In this document: one piece after another, positions 18,839 to 30,700 of the stretch
Layout: each line of letters opens with the position of its first letter
How positions within the stretch are numbered: position 1 is the stretch's first letter
Source of the DNA: Terracoccus luteus
GTDB taxonomy: Bacteria > Actinomycetota > Actinomycetes > Actinomycetales > Dermatophilaceae
Direction of reading: 5' to 3'
NCBI RefSeq assembly: GCF_003635045.1
Contig: NZ_RBXT01000001.1
Location: 2,232,001 to 2,296,000 of the forward strand
DNA length: 64,000 nucleotides
Translations under genes and position numbers: made by a program
The notes under the pieces: model-generated
What the model saw: the letters and a program-made list of their open reading frames with translations, nothing else
Told to the model about the DNA's origin: nothing
The model's database searches: none

Positions 18839-21001
18839 TCACGTTGTCGCAGAACGACTTTCGAGCAGCTCTTGCGGGTCGGCGCCGCCGACGACGGCGA
18901 TGACGTCGGCCCCGTAGAGACCCAGCTTGCGCGCCCCGACCCCGCTGATGGCCGACAGGCCCGCCTCGTCGGACGGTGCGCTCTCGGCGATCGCCGTGAG
19001 CGTCGCGTCGGTGAAGACGACGAAGGCGGGCACGCCGGCCTCGCGGGAGACGGCGAGCCGCCAGGCCCGCAGCCGCTCGTAGGTCGCCTCGTCGTACGTG
19101 GGCGGGCAGCTGTCGCAGCGGCCGGTCTTGCGCTGGGCGGCGGTCGTCAGCTCGGCCCCACAGCCACGGCACGTGCTGCGGGCGGCCACCTTGGGCGAGG
19201 AACGGCGCGAGCCGCCCGACGGTGCGGTCGGCCGGGCGCCGTCGCCGAGGATGCCGGCGGCCGGCGCGAGGAAGCGCGAGACCCGGCGGCCGGCGCGACC
19301 GCCGGGGTTGCGCGCCGCGGCCCACGACAGGTGCAGGGCCCGCCGGGCGCGCGTCACCCCGACGTAGAGGAGGCGGCGCTCCTCCTCGATCGCGGCCTCC
19401 CCCTCGGCCATCGAGATCGGCAGCAGCCCGTCGGAGGCGCCGACGAGGAAGACGGTGTCCCACTCGAGTCCCTTGGCGGCGTGCAGGCTGGCGAGGGTGA
19501 CGCCTTGGACCGTCGGCGCGTGCTGCTCGGCGGCCCGTCGGTCGAGCTCGGCGACGAGCTCGGGCAGCCTCGCCTCGGGTGAGGTGACGGACAGGTCGTC
19601 GGCGAGCGAGGCGAGCGCCGACAGCGACTCCCACCGCTCACGGGTGGCGCCGCCGCCCGACGGCGGCGACTCGGTCCACCCGGCGCCGGTGATGACGTCG
19701 CGCACGAGGTGGCCGAGCGGCTTCTCACCGTCGTCGGAGCGGGCCGCCCCGCGCAGCAGCAGGATCGCGTCGCGCACCTCCTTGCGGGCGAAGAAGCGCT
19801 CACCGCCGCGGACGAGGTAGGGCACCCCGGCATCCGTCAGCGCCGACTCGACGGCCTCGGACTGCGCGTTGATGCGGAACAGCACGGCGATCTCGGCGGC
19901 GGGGTGGCCCTTGTCGACGAGCTCGCGCACCCGCTGGGCGACGGCGGCCGCCTCGGCGACGTCGTCGGCGTGCTGGGTCAGGGTGGGCGCCGGTCCCTTC
20001 TCGCCCTGCGCGACGAGGCGCACCGCCGCCCGCCGCGCGGCGACGGGGCCGGCGCCGATGACGGTGTTGGCGAGGTCGACGACCTGCGGGCTGGAGCGGT
20101 AGTTGCGCACGAGCTTCACGGTGCGCGCGGACGGGAACCGCTTCGTGAAGCCGAGCAGGTGCTGGGGGCTCGCACCGGTGAAGGAGTAGATGGTCTGCGA
20201 CGGGTCGCCGACGACGACGAGGTCGTCGCGCTCGCCGAGCCACGTGTCGAGCAGTCGCTGCTGCACGGCGTTGACGTCCTGGTACTCGTCGACGACGAAG
20301 TGGCGGTACTGCCCGCGGACCGTGCGGGCGATGTCGTCACGCTCGTCGAGGATGCCGACGGTGGTGAGCAGGACGTCCTCGAAGTCGATGACACCGCGCC
20401 GCTGCAGCACCTCGCCGTACGCCTCGAAGAGGCGGGCCATGGCGGTGAGGTCGAGGCCCGGCGGCTCACGCCCGGCAGCCCGTGCCCCCGCGACGTACGA
20501 GCCGGGGTCGAGCAGGTTGACCTTGGCCCACTCGATCTCGCCGGCGAGGTCGCGGATCGTCGTGCGGTCGAACTGCAGCCGCAGGCGCCCGGCCGCCTCG
20601 GCGACCGCCGACGCCTTCTGCGGCAGCACCTCGGGGGCGGCCCCACCGACGGCCTGCGGCCAGAAGAAGTGCAGCTGGCGCAGGGCGGCGGCGTGGAAGG
20701 TGCGGGCCTGCACCCCCTGCACCCCGAGCCCCCGCAGGCGGGTGCGCATCTCGCCGGCCGCCCGGGCGGTGAAGGTGAGGGCGAGCACCCGCTGGGGCTG
20801 TACGAGCCCCGAGTGGGCGGCGTAGGCGATGCGGTGGGTGATGGCCCGGGTCTTGCCGGTGCCCGCGCCGGCGAGCACGCAGACGGGCCCGGGCTCGGCG
20901 AGGGCCACCTCGCGCTGCTCGGGGTCGAGCCCGGCGAGCACCTCGTCGGCGCCACCCGGGGCGCTCAGGACCGCCCCGCTCGGGACGGGCCCGCGGCCCA
21001 C
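18839..21001 (-). CDS. uvrD2: UvrD2, ATP-dependent 3'-5' DNA helicase with HRDC domain
   Basis: A 720-residue superfamily 1A helicase. Motif I is AGAGTGKTRAITHRIAY (about 43), the Walker B region is HFVVDEYQDVN, and motif III is VVGDPSQTIYSFTGAS. Motif IV-VI elements include TLASLHAAKGLEWDTVFLVG and YVGVTRARRAL. After the helicase comes a tetracysteine element (CRGCGAEL..., CDSCPPTYDEATYERLR) and a C-terminal HRDC domain (LRAWRLAVSREAGVPAFVVF), the exact UvrD2 order. It acts in DNA repair and is essential for growth in mycobacteria. GTG 21001 is the first start in frame. It is divergent from the mycoredoxin gene, and its 3' end abuts the whiB7 promoter. Confidence 0.95.
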   Translation of the reverse strand: MGRGPVPSGAVLSAPGGADEVLAGLDPEQREVALAEPGPVCVLAGAGTGKTRAITHRIAYAAHSGLVQPQRVLALTFTARAAGEMRTRLRGLGVQGVQARTFHAAALRQLHFFWPQAVGGAAPEVLPQKASAVAEAAGRLRLQFDRTTIRDLAGEIEWAKVNLLDPGSYVAGARAAGREPPGLDLTAMARLFEAYGEVLQRRGVIDFEDVLLTTVGILDERDDIARTVRGQYRHFVVDEYQDVNAVQQRLLDTWLGERDDLVVVGDPSQTIYSFTGASPQHLLGFTKRFPSARTVKLVRNYRSSPQVVDLANTVIGAGPVAARRAAVRLVAQGEKGPAPTLTQHADDVAEAAAVAQRVRELVDKGHPAAEIAVLFRINAQSEAVESALTDAGVPYLVRGGERFFARKEVRDAILLLRGAARSDDGEKPLGHLVRDVITGAGWTESPPSGGGATRERWESLSALASLADDLSVTSPEARLPELVAELDRRAAEQHAPTVQGVTLASLHAAKGLEWDTVFLVGASDGLLPISMAEGEAAIEEERRLLYVGVTRARRALHLSWAAARNPGGRAGRRVSRFLAPAAGILGDGARPTAPSGGSRRSSPKVAARSTCRGCGAELTTAAQRKTGRCDSCPPTYDEATYERLRAWRLAVSREAGVPAFVVFTDATLTAIAESAPSDEAGLSAISGVGARKLGLYGADVIAVVGGADPQELLESRSATT

Positions 21002-21103
21002 GGCGAGCGCCGTGGTCGCCGGGAGGATGCGGGCGGGACCATGACATCATCCTGTCACCGGCCGCCGACGCCCTCGACGGCGGCGCCAGCACGAGGAGCA
21101 CCG

Positions 21104-21418
21104 GTGAGCGACGAGCAGCAGACGACCGACGGCACGACGGACGGCCGCACGGGCCGGACGCCGGACCTCACCCCGCCCGGCGGCTCGGTGACGATGTTCA
21201 CGACGTCGTGGTGCGGCTACTGCGCCCGGCTCAAGAGACAGCTGACGCGCGAGGGCGTGCCGTTCACCGAGGTCGACATCGAGCGCAACCCCGAGCACGT
21301 CGACTTCGTCGAGCACGTCAACGGGGGCAACCGCACCGTGCCGACCGTGCTCTTCCCCGACGGCACCGCGGCCACCAACCCGTCCGCGGCGCAGGTCCGC
21401 GAGCGTCTCGGGGCCTGA
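21104..21418 (+). CDS. mrx1: Mycoredoxin / glutaredoxin-like protein
   Basis: A 104-residue thioredoxin-fold protein with the active site FTTSWCGYCARLKRQL (Cys-Gly-Tyr-Cys, about residue 35). It also has the cis-Pro segment NRTVPTVLF and ends soon after, as in mycoredoxin-1 (Rv3198A). It would reduce mycothiol mixed disulfides using MSH/Mtr. A Thr/Gly/Asp-rich N-terminal extension of about 25 residues is disordered. GTG 21104 follows GAGGAGC at good spacing. Its place beside uvrD2 and nudC is conserved in mycobacteria. Confidence 0.9.
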   Translation: MSDEQQTTDGTTDGRTGRTPDLTPPGGSVTMFTTSWCGYCARLKRQLTREGVPFTEVDIERNPEHVDFVEHVNGGNRTVPTVLFPDGTAATNPSAAQVRERLGA

Positions 21419-21461
21419 GCACGGCCCGCAGGCCCGCGCCCCTCGCGCCCCCGGAACGGCC

Positions 21462-22463
21462 TCAGAAGGTGCGGCCGCCGACGTCCTCGACGGGGTGGCC
21501 GAGCCAGTGCTCGATGAGCCGCTTCGCGATCGAGATCCCGCTCGGCGTGCGGATCTCGTCGGCACGCAGGGCCGCCCGGTACTCGTCGCGACTGACCCAG
21601 CGCGCCTCGGCCATCTCGACGGGGTCGAGCACGAGGGTCGGGTCGCTCGTGCGCGCCGTGAAGCCGACCATGACGGATGCCGGGAACGGCCAGGGCTGGT
21701 TGCCGAGGTAGCGGGCGTCGTCGACGACGACACCGACCTCCTCGCGCACCTCGCGGGCGACCGCCGCCTCGAACGACTCGCCGGGCTCGACGAAGCCCGC
21801 GAGCACCGAGAAGCGGCCCTCGGGCCAGTGCGGCGCCCGGCCGAGCAGCAGCCGGTCGTCGGGGTCGATGACCGACATGATGACGGCGGGGTCGGTGCGC
21901 GGGTAGTGCTCGCTGCCGTCGGCGGTGCAGCGGCGCACCCACCCGGCGTGCACGACCTCGGTCGGGGCGCCGCAGCGCGGGCAGTGGGTGTTGCGGGCGT
22001 GCCAGTTCGCGAGCGCGAGGGCCGTCGTGAAGATGCCGGCGTCCTCGTCGCCGAGGCGCTCCCCCGACTCGCGCAGGCCGACCCACGCGTCGTCGCTGCC
22101 GTCCGACCAGTCGGCGCTGTCGGGCTCCATGGGGTCGGCGACGACCACGAGGTGGGCGTGGCCCGCCGGGTCGCGGCCGAGGTCGATGACGAGCCGGTCG
22201 GCGTCCGAGGCCAGCGGCGCCCGGACCGCGAGGCGCGTCGTGCCGCCGTCGCCGGATGCCGTCTCGAGCAGCTCGCCGCGCAGCTCGTGCACGAAGGTGG
22301 CGGGGTCGGCGAGCAGCCGGCCGAGCAGACCCTCGTCGCGCCGCTCGTTGCCGGCCCGGTCGAGCGTCCCCCTCGACAGGGCGAGGTCGCGCAGCACGTC
22401 GGTGGTGGTCACGGGCTCCATGTCGCGCGTCGTCCGGGTGGTCGTCTCGGGGGTCTCTGGCAC
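21462..22463 (-). CDS. nudC: NudC, NAD(H) pyrophosphatase / RNA deNADding enzyme
   Basis: A 333-residue Nudix protein that splits NADH (and in other bacteria NAD-capped RNA) into NMN and AMP products. Zinc ribbon: HCPRCGAPT and WVRRC give three Cys. The fourth Cys expected a few residues later is not seen in TADGSEHYPR. The Nudix box is GFVEPGESFEAAVAREVREE followed by V-G, and the family signature NQPWPFPASVM follows about 17 residues later. GTG 22463 is the first start; ATG 22421 is an alternative. It converges on the mycoredoxin gene and is divergent from the phosphotransferase. Confidence 0.92.
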   Translation of the reverse strand: MPETPETTTRTTRDMEPVTTTDVLRDLALSRGTLDRAGNERRDEGLLGRLLADPATFVHELRGELLETASGDGGTTRLAVRAPLASDADRLVIDLGRDPAGHAHLVVVADPMEPDSADWSDGSDDAWVGLRESGERLGDEDAGIFTTALALANWHARNTHCPRCGAPTEVVHAGWVRRCTADGSEHYPRTDPAVIMSVIDPDDRLLLGRAPHWPEGRFSVLAGFVEPGESFEAAVAREVREEVGVVVDDARYLGNQPWPFPASVMVGFTARTSDPTLVLDPVEMAEARWVSRDEYRAALRADEIRTPSGISIAKRLIEHWLGHPVEDVGGRTF

Positions 22464-22562
22464 CCGGCCAGCGTAGGCGCGGGGCCGGGCCCACCGGCAT
22501 CCGACCTGCTCGTCGCCGGGCACCTCCCACCGGGAGGGCGAGCGGCCGAATACCGTGGGGCC

Positions 22563-24152
<1,590 letters not shown>

Positions 24153-24205
24153 CGCGGGACACGGCGCCACGGCATCCGGTGTCGTGACGGCCGCCGGGGC
24201 ACCGG

Positions 24206-27200
24206 TCAGTCGGGCAGGGTGGCGAGCAGTCCCGTCAGCGCGTCGGCGCCCGGCAGCTCGGGACGCACGGTGACGCCCTCGGCGGCGTAGAAGAAGGCGG
24301 CGTCGACCATCGACGGGTCGACCCCGCGCAGGCGGGCGAACGCCAGCGCGTAGGCCCCCAGCTGCAGCGCCCGCACGGCGGCGTCGCGACCACTGGGTCG
24401 GCGGCCCGTCTTCCAGTCGACGACGGTCCAGCCGCCGTCGTCGCGGGCGAAGACGGCGTCGATGCGGCCGCGGACGGCGATCCCGTCGAGCAGGGTCTCG
24501 ACCGACAGCTCGATCTCCTCGGGCACCCGCTCGGACCACTCGCTGGCGAGGAAGTGGTCCTTCATCGTCTCGAGGTCGCCCTCGTCGGCGGCGCCGTCGT
24601 CGGCACTCCCGGGCAGGTCGAGCAGGTCGACGATGGCGGCGCGCGAGTAGTGCTCCTCGACCCAGGCGTGGAAGGCGGTGCCGCGCCGGGCCGAGGTCGC
24701 CGGGGCGGCGGGCATGGGCCGGCGCAGCGTCATGGCGAAGTCCTCGGGGTCGCGGGCGAGCGCGACGACGGCGGAGGCCGACAGGTGCCGGGGCACCTCG
24801 ACCACGGGCTCGCCGCGCGACCGGCGCGCGGCCTGCTCGGCGAGCAGGAGGCGCAGGTCTGCCAGCCGGGGGTCCCGCGTCGGCGTCGTGTCGTCGTCGA
24901 TGAGGTCCTGCAGCCGCTCGACGACGCCGGCGAGAGCCGCCCGGCGGTGTCCCATCGGGTCGTGCGGCCACGGGGCCGAGACCGGCTCGAGCAGGTGGGG
25001 GTTGGTCGGGGCGGCCGGCTTGCCCTTGGAGTCCTCGACGGGCTCCGGGTCGGGGAACCAGGGGCCGCGCGCGACGGCCGCGCCGAGGCCGTCGACGATC
25101 TCGATGAGGAAGCGGCTCGGGACGGACAGCGTCTTCTTCGTCGCGCCCCAGACGTGGGTGCTGAGCAGCAGGTCGGAGCGGGCGCGGGTCACGGCGACGT
25201 AGGCCAGGCGCCGCTCCTCGGCCACGGCGTGCCGGCCGCCGTCGAGGGCGAAGGCCTCGACGGCCGCACCGAGCTGCTTGCGGTCGGAGAGCGAGCGCCA
25301 GTCGAGGTGGGGCAGCCCGTCGCGGTCACCACGCAGGTCGTACGGCAGGGAGTCGAGCCCCACGAGCCAGCCCTTGTCCTTCGGGGTGCCCGAGGTCGCG
25401 TAGGCGACGGGCGAGGACCCCTGGACGACCGCCACGGACGTCGACGCGTGGTCGGGGAAGGCCCCCTCGACGAGCGCGGGCACCGCGACGACGTCCCACT
25501 CGAGACCCTTGGCGGCGTGCACCGTCAGCACCTGCACCGCGTCGGCGTCACTCTCGCTGTGGCCGGCGTCGAGGCCGCGCTCCTGGTCGCGCGCGGCCTC
25601 GAGCCAGGCGAGGAAGCCGCCCAGCGTCGGCCGGTCGGCGCTCGCCGCGTACCGGGAGGCGACGTCGGCGAAGGCGTCGAGGTGCACGCGCGCCGTCGAC
25701 GCGGTGTGCTCGTGGCGGGCCAGCACCTCGATGTCGAGCCCGAGGGCGACCTCGGCCTCCGCGACGAGGTCGACGAGCGGGAGGGCCGTCAGCCGCCGCA
25801 GCCGCCGCACGGTGTCGGCGAGCGCGTGCAGCCGGGCCAGTGCCTCGTCGCCGACCCGGGCGCCGTCGCGGGCGCTCCACCCCGGACGCGGCAGGTCGTC
25901 GAGCGCCTCGACGAGCGTCGCGGTGTCGGCGCTGTCGGCGGCGAGGTCGCTGCCGCGGCGGTCGTCGACGGATGCCGTGTGGGCCGGCCGGTCGGCCGCG
26001 GCGGCCGCGTCGGAGTCGCCGGACGCGTCGGTTGCGCCGGGCGCGTCGGCCGGGACGGTGGCGTCGGCCGGGACGGTGGCGTCGGCCGGGACGGTGGCGT
26101 CGGCCGGGGCGGCCGGGACCGCCGGGGTCAGCCGGTGCAGCTCACGGGCCCAGGCCCAAAGCCCGGCGAGGTCGGCCGCCCCGAGCCGGACGACGGGGCC
26201 GGTGAGCAGCCGCATGAGCTGGTCGCCGCGGGTGGGATCCTGCACGACCCAGAGCGCGGCGACGAGGTCGCTCACCTCCGGCATGACGAGCAGCCCGCCG
26301 AGGCCGACGACCTCGACCGGCAGGTCGGCCGCCCGCAGCGCCTCGACGACGACGGGGAACGACGACCGGCGCCGGCAGAGCACGGCCGCCGACCGCCCCG
26401 TGCGCCGCCCGCTCGGCGAGCGCCACCGCTGAGCCACCCACTGCGCGACGTGGGCGGCCTCCTCCTGCGCCGTCTCGAGGCGGGCCACCGTGACGGCGCC
26501 CGGTCCGGCGTCGGGGCGCGCCGACAGCGGGCGCACGTGCGTCGTGGCGAGGGGCGCCGCCGTCACGTTCGCGGCCTCGAGCACGAGCTCGTCGTTGCGC
26601 CAGCTCGTCGACAGCGGCAGCACTCCGGCCTCGCCGTCCGGGCCGGCGAACTCCGCCGGGAACCGCAGCAGCGTCGTGGCGCTCGCCCCGCGCCAGCCGT
26701 AGATCGACTGGTTGGGGTCACCGACCGCGGTGAGCGCGACCGCCGGGTCGTGGAAGAGGCTGCGCAGCAGCGTCAGCTGGGCCTCGGAGGTGTCCTGGAA
26801 CTCGTCCAGCAGCACGGCGCTGAAGCGCTCGCGCTCGGTACGCCCCACCTGCGGGATGGTCGTCGCGAGCCGCGCCGCCAGCGCGATCTGGTCGGCGAAG
26901 TCGAGCGACTCCCGTGACCGCTTCAGCTCGAGGAAGGCCTCGACGACCGGCAGCACGAGCCGACGCTCGCGCAGCACCGCGACCACCTCCCTGGCGACCG
27001 TGAGGCTGCCCCGCCCCTCGCCGTCGGGCAGGGCCTCGAGACAGGCGATCACGGCATCCAGGTGGGTGACGACCTCGGCCGGCGTGCGCACGTGCTCGGC
27101 CATCTCGCCGGCGAGCGACATGACGGCGTCGATGACGGTGCTCTCGGACTTCGTCATCGGCTCCATCGGCCCGTCCCAGCGCGAGACGGCCTCGGCAGCC

Positions 27201-27724
27201 AGCTGCCACGCGCCGGCCTCTGTGAGCACCCGGAACTCGGGCTCCACCCCGACGCGCAGGGCGTGCTCGCGCACGAGCCGCCCCGCGTAGGAGTGGTACG
27301 TCGAGACCGTCGGGGTGCCGCCGAGCACCTCGGCGCCCGACCCGTCGTCGGCGGGCGGGGCCCACAGGCCAGCCCGCTCGAGGCCCCGCAGCCGGCGCCC
27401 GATGCGCGCCGACAGCTCGGCCGCGGCCTTGCGGGTGAAGGTGAGACCGAGCACCTGGTCGGGGCTGACGAACTCGTTGGCGACGAGCCAGACGACGCGC
27501 GCGGCCATCGTCTCCGTCTTGCCCGACCCGGCGCCCGCGACGACGAGCAGCGGCCCCGGGCCCGCCTCGATGACGGCGGTCTGCTCGGGGGTGGGCGGCG
27601 GCAGCTCGAGGGCGCGGGCCACGTCGAGCGCCGAGTGGCGCACCGACGGGGCCGTCGCCGTGGTCGACGACGGGCGCGCGGGTGTCGGGCCGGAGGGCAC
27701 GCCGAGGTCGAGGGTGTCGGTCAC
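24206..27724 (-). CDS. adnB: AdnB, helicase-nuclease subunit of the AdnAB double-strand break resection motor
   Basis: A 1172-residue UvrD-like helicase fused to a RecB-type nuclease. Walker A is VVAGAGSGKTETMAARV (about 58-74), Walker B is FSAVLLDEFQDTSEAQL, and motif III is VGDPNQSIYGWRGASATTLL. Later motifs include VLTVHAAKGLEWDVVAVP and YVAVTRARSDLLLSTHVWG. The C-terminal nuclease shows GTAFHAWVEEHYS, WTVVDWKTGRRPSG and LQLGAYALAFARL. A repetitive Ala/Asp/Thr/Val insert (PADATVPADATVPADA) lies near residue 540. GTG 27724 overlaps the adnA stop (GTGA), and the long frame upstream is antisense noise. AdnAB takes the place of RecBCD/AddAB in many actinobacteria. Confidence 0.93.
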   Translation of the reverse strand: MTDTLDLGVPSGPTPARPSSTTATAPSVRHSALDVARALELPPPTPEQTAVIEAGPGPLLVVAGAGSGKTETMAARVVWLVANEFVSPDQVLGLTFTRKAAAELSARIGRRLRGLERAGLWAPPADDGSGAEVLGGTPTVSTYHSYAGRLVREHALRVGVEPEFRVLTEAGAWQLAAEAVSRWDGPMEPMTKSESTVIDAVMSLAGEMAEHVRTPAEVVTHLDAVIACLEALPDGEGRGSLTVAREVVAVLRERRLVLPVVEAFLELKRSRESLDFADQIALAARLATTIPQVGRTERERFSAVLLDEFQDTSEAQLTLLRSLFHDPAVALTAVGDPNQSIYGWRGASATTLLRFPAEFAGPDGEAGVLPLSTSWRNDELVLEAANVTAAPLATTHVRPLSARPDAGPGAVTVARLETAQEEAAHVAQWVAQRWRSPSGRRTGRSAAVLCRRRSSFPVVVEALRAADLPVEVVGLGGLLVMPEVSDLVAALWVVQDPTRGDQLMRLLTGPVVRLGAADLAGLWAWARELHRLTPAVPAAPADATVPADATVPADATVPADAPGATDASGDSDAAAAADRPAHTASVDDRRGSDLAADSADTATLVEALDDLPRPGWSARDGARVGDEALARLHALADTVRRLRRLTALPLVDLVAEAEVALGLDIEVLARHEHTASTARVHLDAFADVASRYAASADRPTLGGFLAWLEAARDQERGLDAGHSESDADAVQVLTVHAAKGLEWDVVAVPALVEGAFPDHASTSVAVVQGSSPVAYATSGTPKDKGWLVGLDSLPYDLRGDRDGLPHLDWRSLSDRKQLGAAVEAFALDGGRHAVAEERRLAYVAVTRARSDLLLSTHVWGATKKTLSVPSRFLIEIVDGLGAAVARGPWFPDPEPVEDSKGKPAAPTNPHLLEPVSAPWPHDPMGHRRAALAGVVERLQDLIDDDTTPTRDPRLADLRLLLAEQAARRSRGEPVVEVPRHLSASAVVALARDPEDFAMTLRRPMPAAPATSARRGTAFHAWVEEHYSRAAIVDLLDLPGSADDGAADEGDLETMKDHFLASEWSERVPEEIELSVETLLDGIAVRGRIDAVFARDDGGWTVVDWKTGRRPSGRDAAVRALQLGAYALAFARLRGVDPSMVDAAFFYAAEGVTVRPELPGADALTGLLATLPD
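26041..26112. repeat. 18-bp direct repeats inside adnB
   Basis: About three and a half copies of GTCGGCCGGGACGGTGGC, the last one divergent. They encode repeated Pro-Ala-Asp-Ala-Thr-Val in the linker of AdnB. The copies are in frame, so length changes would be tolerated. Confidence 0.85.
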
Positions 27725-30700
27725 AGCGCGTCCCCCTCGGGCTGGACCGGGCACGAGGCCTTGACCGGGCAGGTGCGGCACGTGCCGTGCGACGCGGTGA
27801 AGGTCGCCGCCGCCATGCCCTCGGCGGTGGTCTCGACGAGGGCGCGGGCCCACGCCGGGTCGGGAGCCTCCGACACGGCATCCTGGCTGAGGACCGCCGG
27901 CTGGAGGTTGGCCAGCCCGCCCTTGCCGATGAAGACGAGGGAGGCGCCCGCGCTGTGGGTGCCGAGGTCGGCGAAGCCCCCCTCCTCGACGGCCACCTGG
28001 TAGGTGCCGAGCTGGCCGTGCTCGGCGAGGTCGGCCCGCGTGGGCTTGCTCGTCCCGGTCTTGAGGTCGACGATGCGCAGGGCCCCGTCGGCCTCGCGCT
28101 CGATCCGGTCGACCCGGCCGGCGACGACCGCCCGTCCGACGGTGACGCGGAAGTCGGTCTCGATGCCGACGCGCGCGCGCTCGCGCTCGGCCGCCTCGCG
28201 GTAGGCGACGAAGCGGGCGACCATGTCGTGGGCCTCGCGCCGGGTGCGGTCGGTGACCCAGCCCGGGGACAGGCCGAGCCGACCCCAGCGGGCGTCGACC
28301 TCGGCGTTGAGCCGCTCGCGCGGCTCGTCGGGCAGCTCGGCCACGATGTCGTGCACGAAGGTCCCGACGGACGCGGCGCCGAGCTGCACCCCCTCGCCCC
28401 CGACGGTCGTGAGGAACCAGCGCAGGCCGCACTCGCCGAAGTACGTGACCTTCGACGGTGACACGGGCACCGGGTCGCCCGGGGCACGCACCGGGTCGTG
28501 GCTGCTCGGCTCGCGCAGGGCCCACCAGGATGCCGGGTGGGCCCCCCGCACGCCGGCGCGCGCCGCGGTGGCGAGCAGCGCGAGGGCCGGCTCGGCGACA
28601 CCCGGGTCGGGGCTCGTGACGTCACGGCGCAGCTCGCCCACGAGCCCGGGCAGCGTCATGGTGCGGGCGACCTCCGTGTGCGGGCGCACCTCGTCGGCGA
28701 GGCGGGTGCGCTCGGGCGGGTCGACGAGGTCGAGGTAGACCGAGGGCTGTTCGTCCTCGTCGCCGACGGCGGTGACGAGCAGTCGCTCGGTGGCCCGGGT
28801 GACCGCGACGTGGAAGAGGCGCGTCTCGTCGTAGCGCACGGCGGCCTGGGCGGCGCGGAAGCCGAGCGGCCGCTGCGCGACGACGTCGACGAGGTCCTCC
28901 GAGCCGAGCACCGACCCGCGCAGCCGCAGGTCGGGCCAGACGCCCTCCTGCACCCCGGCGACGACGACGATGCGCCACTGCCGGCCCGCCGCCGTCTGCG
29001 GCGTGACGAGGGCGACGCGTCCGCCGGCCTGCGCGCCGACGAGCAGGGTGTCTCCGGGAACGTCCTGCCCCTGGACGTGCTCGAGGAAGGTGTCCGGGCC
29101 CGCGGTCGGCAGCCGGTCGACGAAGGCGCCGGCGGCGTCGAAGAGCGCGAGCACGGCGTCGAGGTCGCGGTCGGCCCGCTCCCCCGACGAGCCGCCGGCG
29201 AGGGCGGTGCGACGCCATGTCTCCCCGACCCCCGCGCCCTGCCAGAGCGCCCACAGCACGGTCTCGGCCGTGACCCCGGCCGCCCAGCGGCCGTCGTCGT
29301 CGAGTCGGGCCGCCGCGGCGCCCGCGGCGAGGGCGGACGCGATTCGGGCGGCCGGCCGGGCGACCGGCCCCAGCACCGCCGCCCGTGCCGGCTCGAGCAG
29401 CAGCGCGGCGAGCAGCTCGTCGCTCGAACGGCCCCCGCCGTCGGCGAGCTCGTCGTGTCGGAGCCGGCGCCGCAGCCGTCGCAGGGCGACGGTGTCGCAG
29501 CCTCCGACGGGCGAGAGCAGCAGGTCGGCGGCGCGGACGGGGTCGACCGCGTGGTCGCGCCGCTCGTGGCCCGCGCGCACGACCGCGATGGCCTCGTCGA
29601 GCAGGTGCAGCAGCGGTCGGACGGCGGCCTCGTCGCGCACCGGCGCCTCGGCGCTGCCGGCCTCGACGGGGACCCCCGCCTGGCCGAGCAGTCGGCGCAT
29701 CGTGTCGGCCCGCGACGAGCCGCGCACGACGACGGCCATGTCGCTCCACGGCACCCCCTCGACGAGGTGGGCCCGCCGCAGCACGGCCGCGACGTGCGCG
29801 GTCTCCTGGGCGGCCGAGCGCAGCAGGGCGACGTCGACGCGGCACCGGTCGGGCCGGGGCGCCGCGGCGACGAGGCGTCGCTGCTCACCGCCGCCCAGGG
29901 CGCCGATGCGCCGCGTCACGCGGTCGGCCACCCCGGCCAGCGCGGGGCCGAGGCGGTGGCTCTCGGTGAGCACGACGGTGCGGATGCCGGGGGGCTCGCC
30001 ATCGGCGTCACCCTCGGCTCGCGCCTCCCGCGGCTGACCGGCATCCGTCTCGGTGACGGCCTCTGGCGATGGCTCGGGCTCGGCCTCGAGGTCGGGGGCG
30101 AAGAGCGCGAGCTGCTCGGCCGGTCGGGGACCGCGCGGCGGGTCGGCGAGCTCGGTCCAGCCCGAGGCGAGGAAGCGGGGGTCGGCCCCGCGGAAGGTCT
30201 GCACGGCGAGGTCGGGGTCGCCGACGAGCACGACCCGCGGACCACCGCCGCGCACGAGCACCCGCAGCAGGCGCGCCGCGGCCGACGTCGCCTCCTGGGC
30301 GTCGTCGACGACAACGAGGCGCACCCGCTCGCGCAGGCGGTCGAGGGCGAGCGGGTCGTCCTCGAGCAGCTCGGCGGCGGCGGTGAGCACCCAGGCCGGG
30401 TCGTAGGAGCCGTACCGGCTGAACGAGGTGACGTCGTCGTACTCACGCAGCACGTGGGCGGCGGCGACCCACTCGGGTCGGTCGTGCTCGCGGCCGAGGG
30501 CGGCGAGGTCGTCGGGCCCGAGCCCGTGCTCGACGGCGCGCATCAGCAGGTCGCGCAGCTCGTTGCGGAACCCGCGGGTGGGCAGCGCCTCGCGCAGGCC
30601 CTCCGGCCACGAGGGGCCGGGCACGTCGCCGGAGGCGTGGCCGGCGAGCAGGTCACGCAGGATGACGTCCTGCTCGGGCCCGCCGAGCAGGCGCGGGGCG

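Noticed and set aside
17412-18917. Plus-strand 501-codon frame across the whiB7 region
   Set aside because: Antisense to whiB7 and its leader, no ribosome site, no motif.
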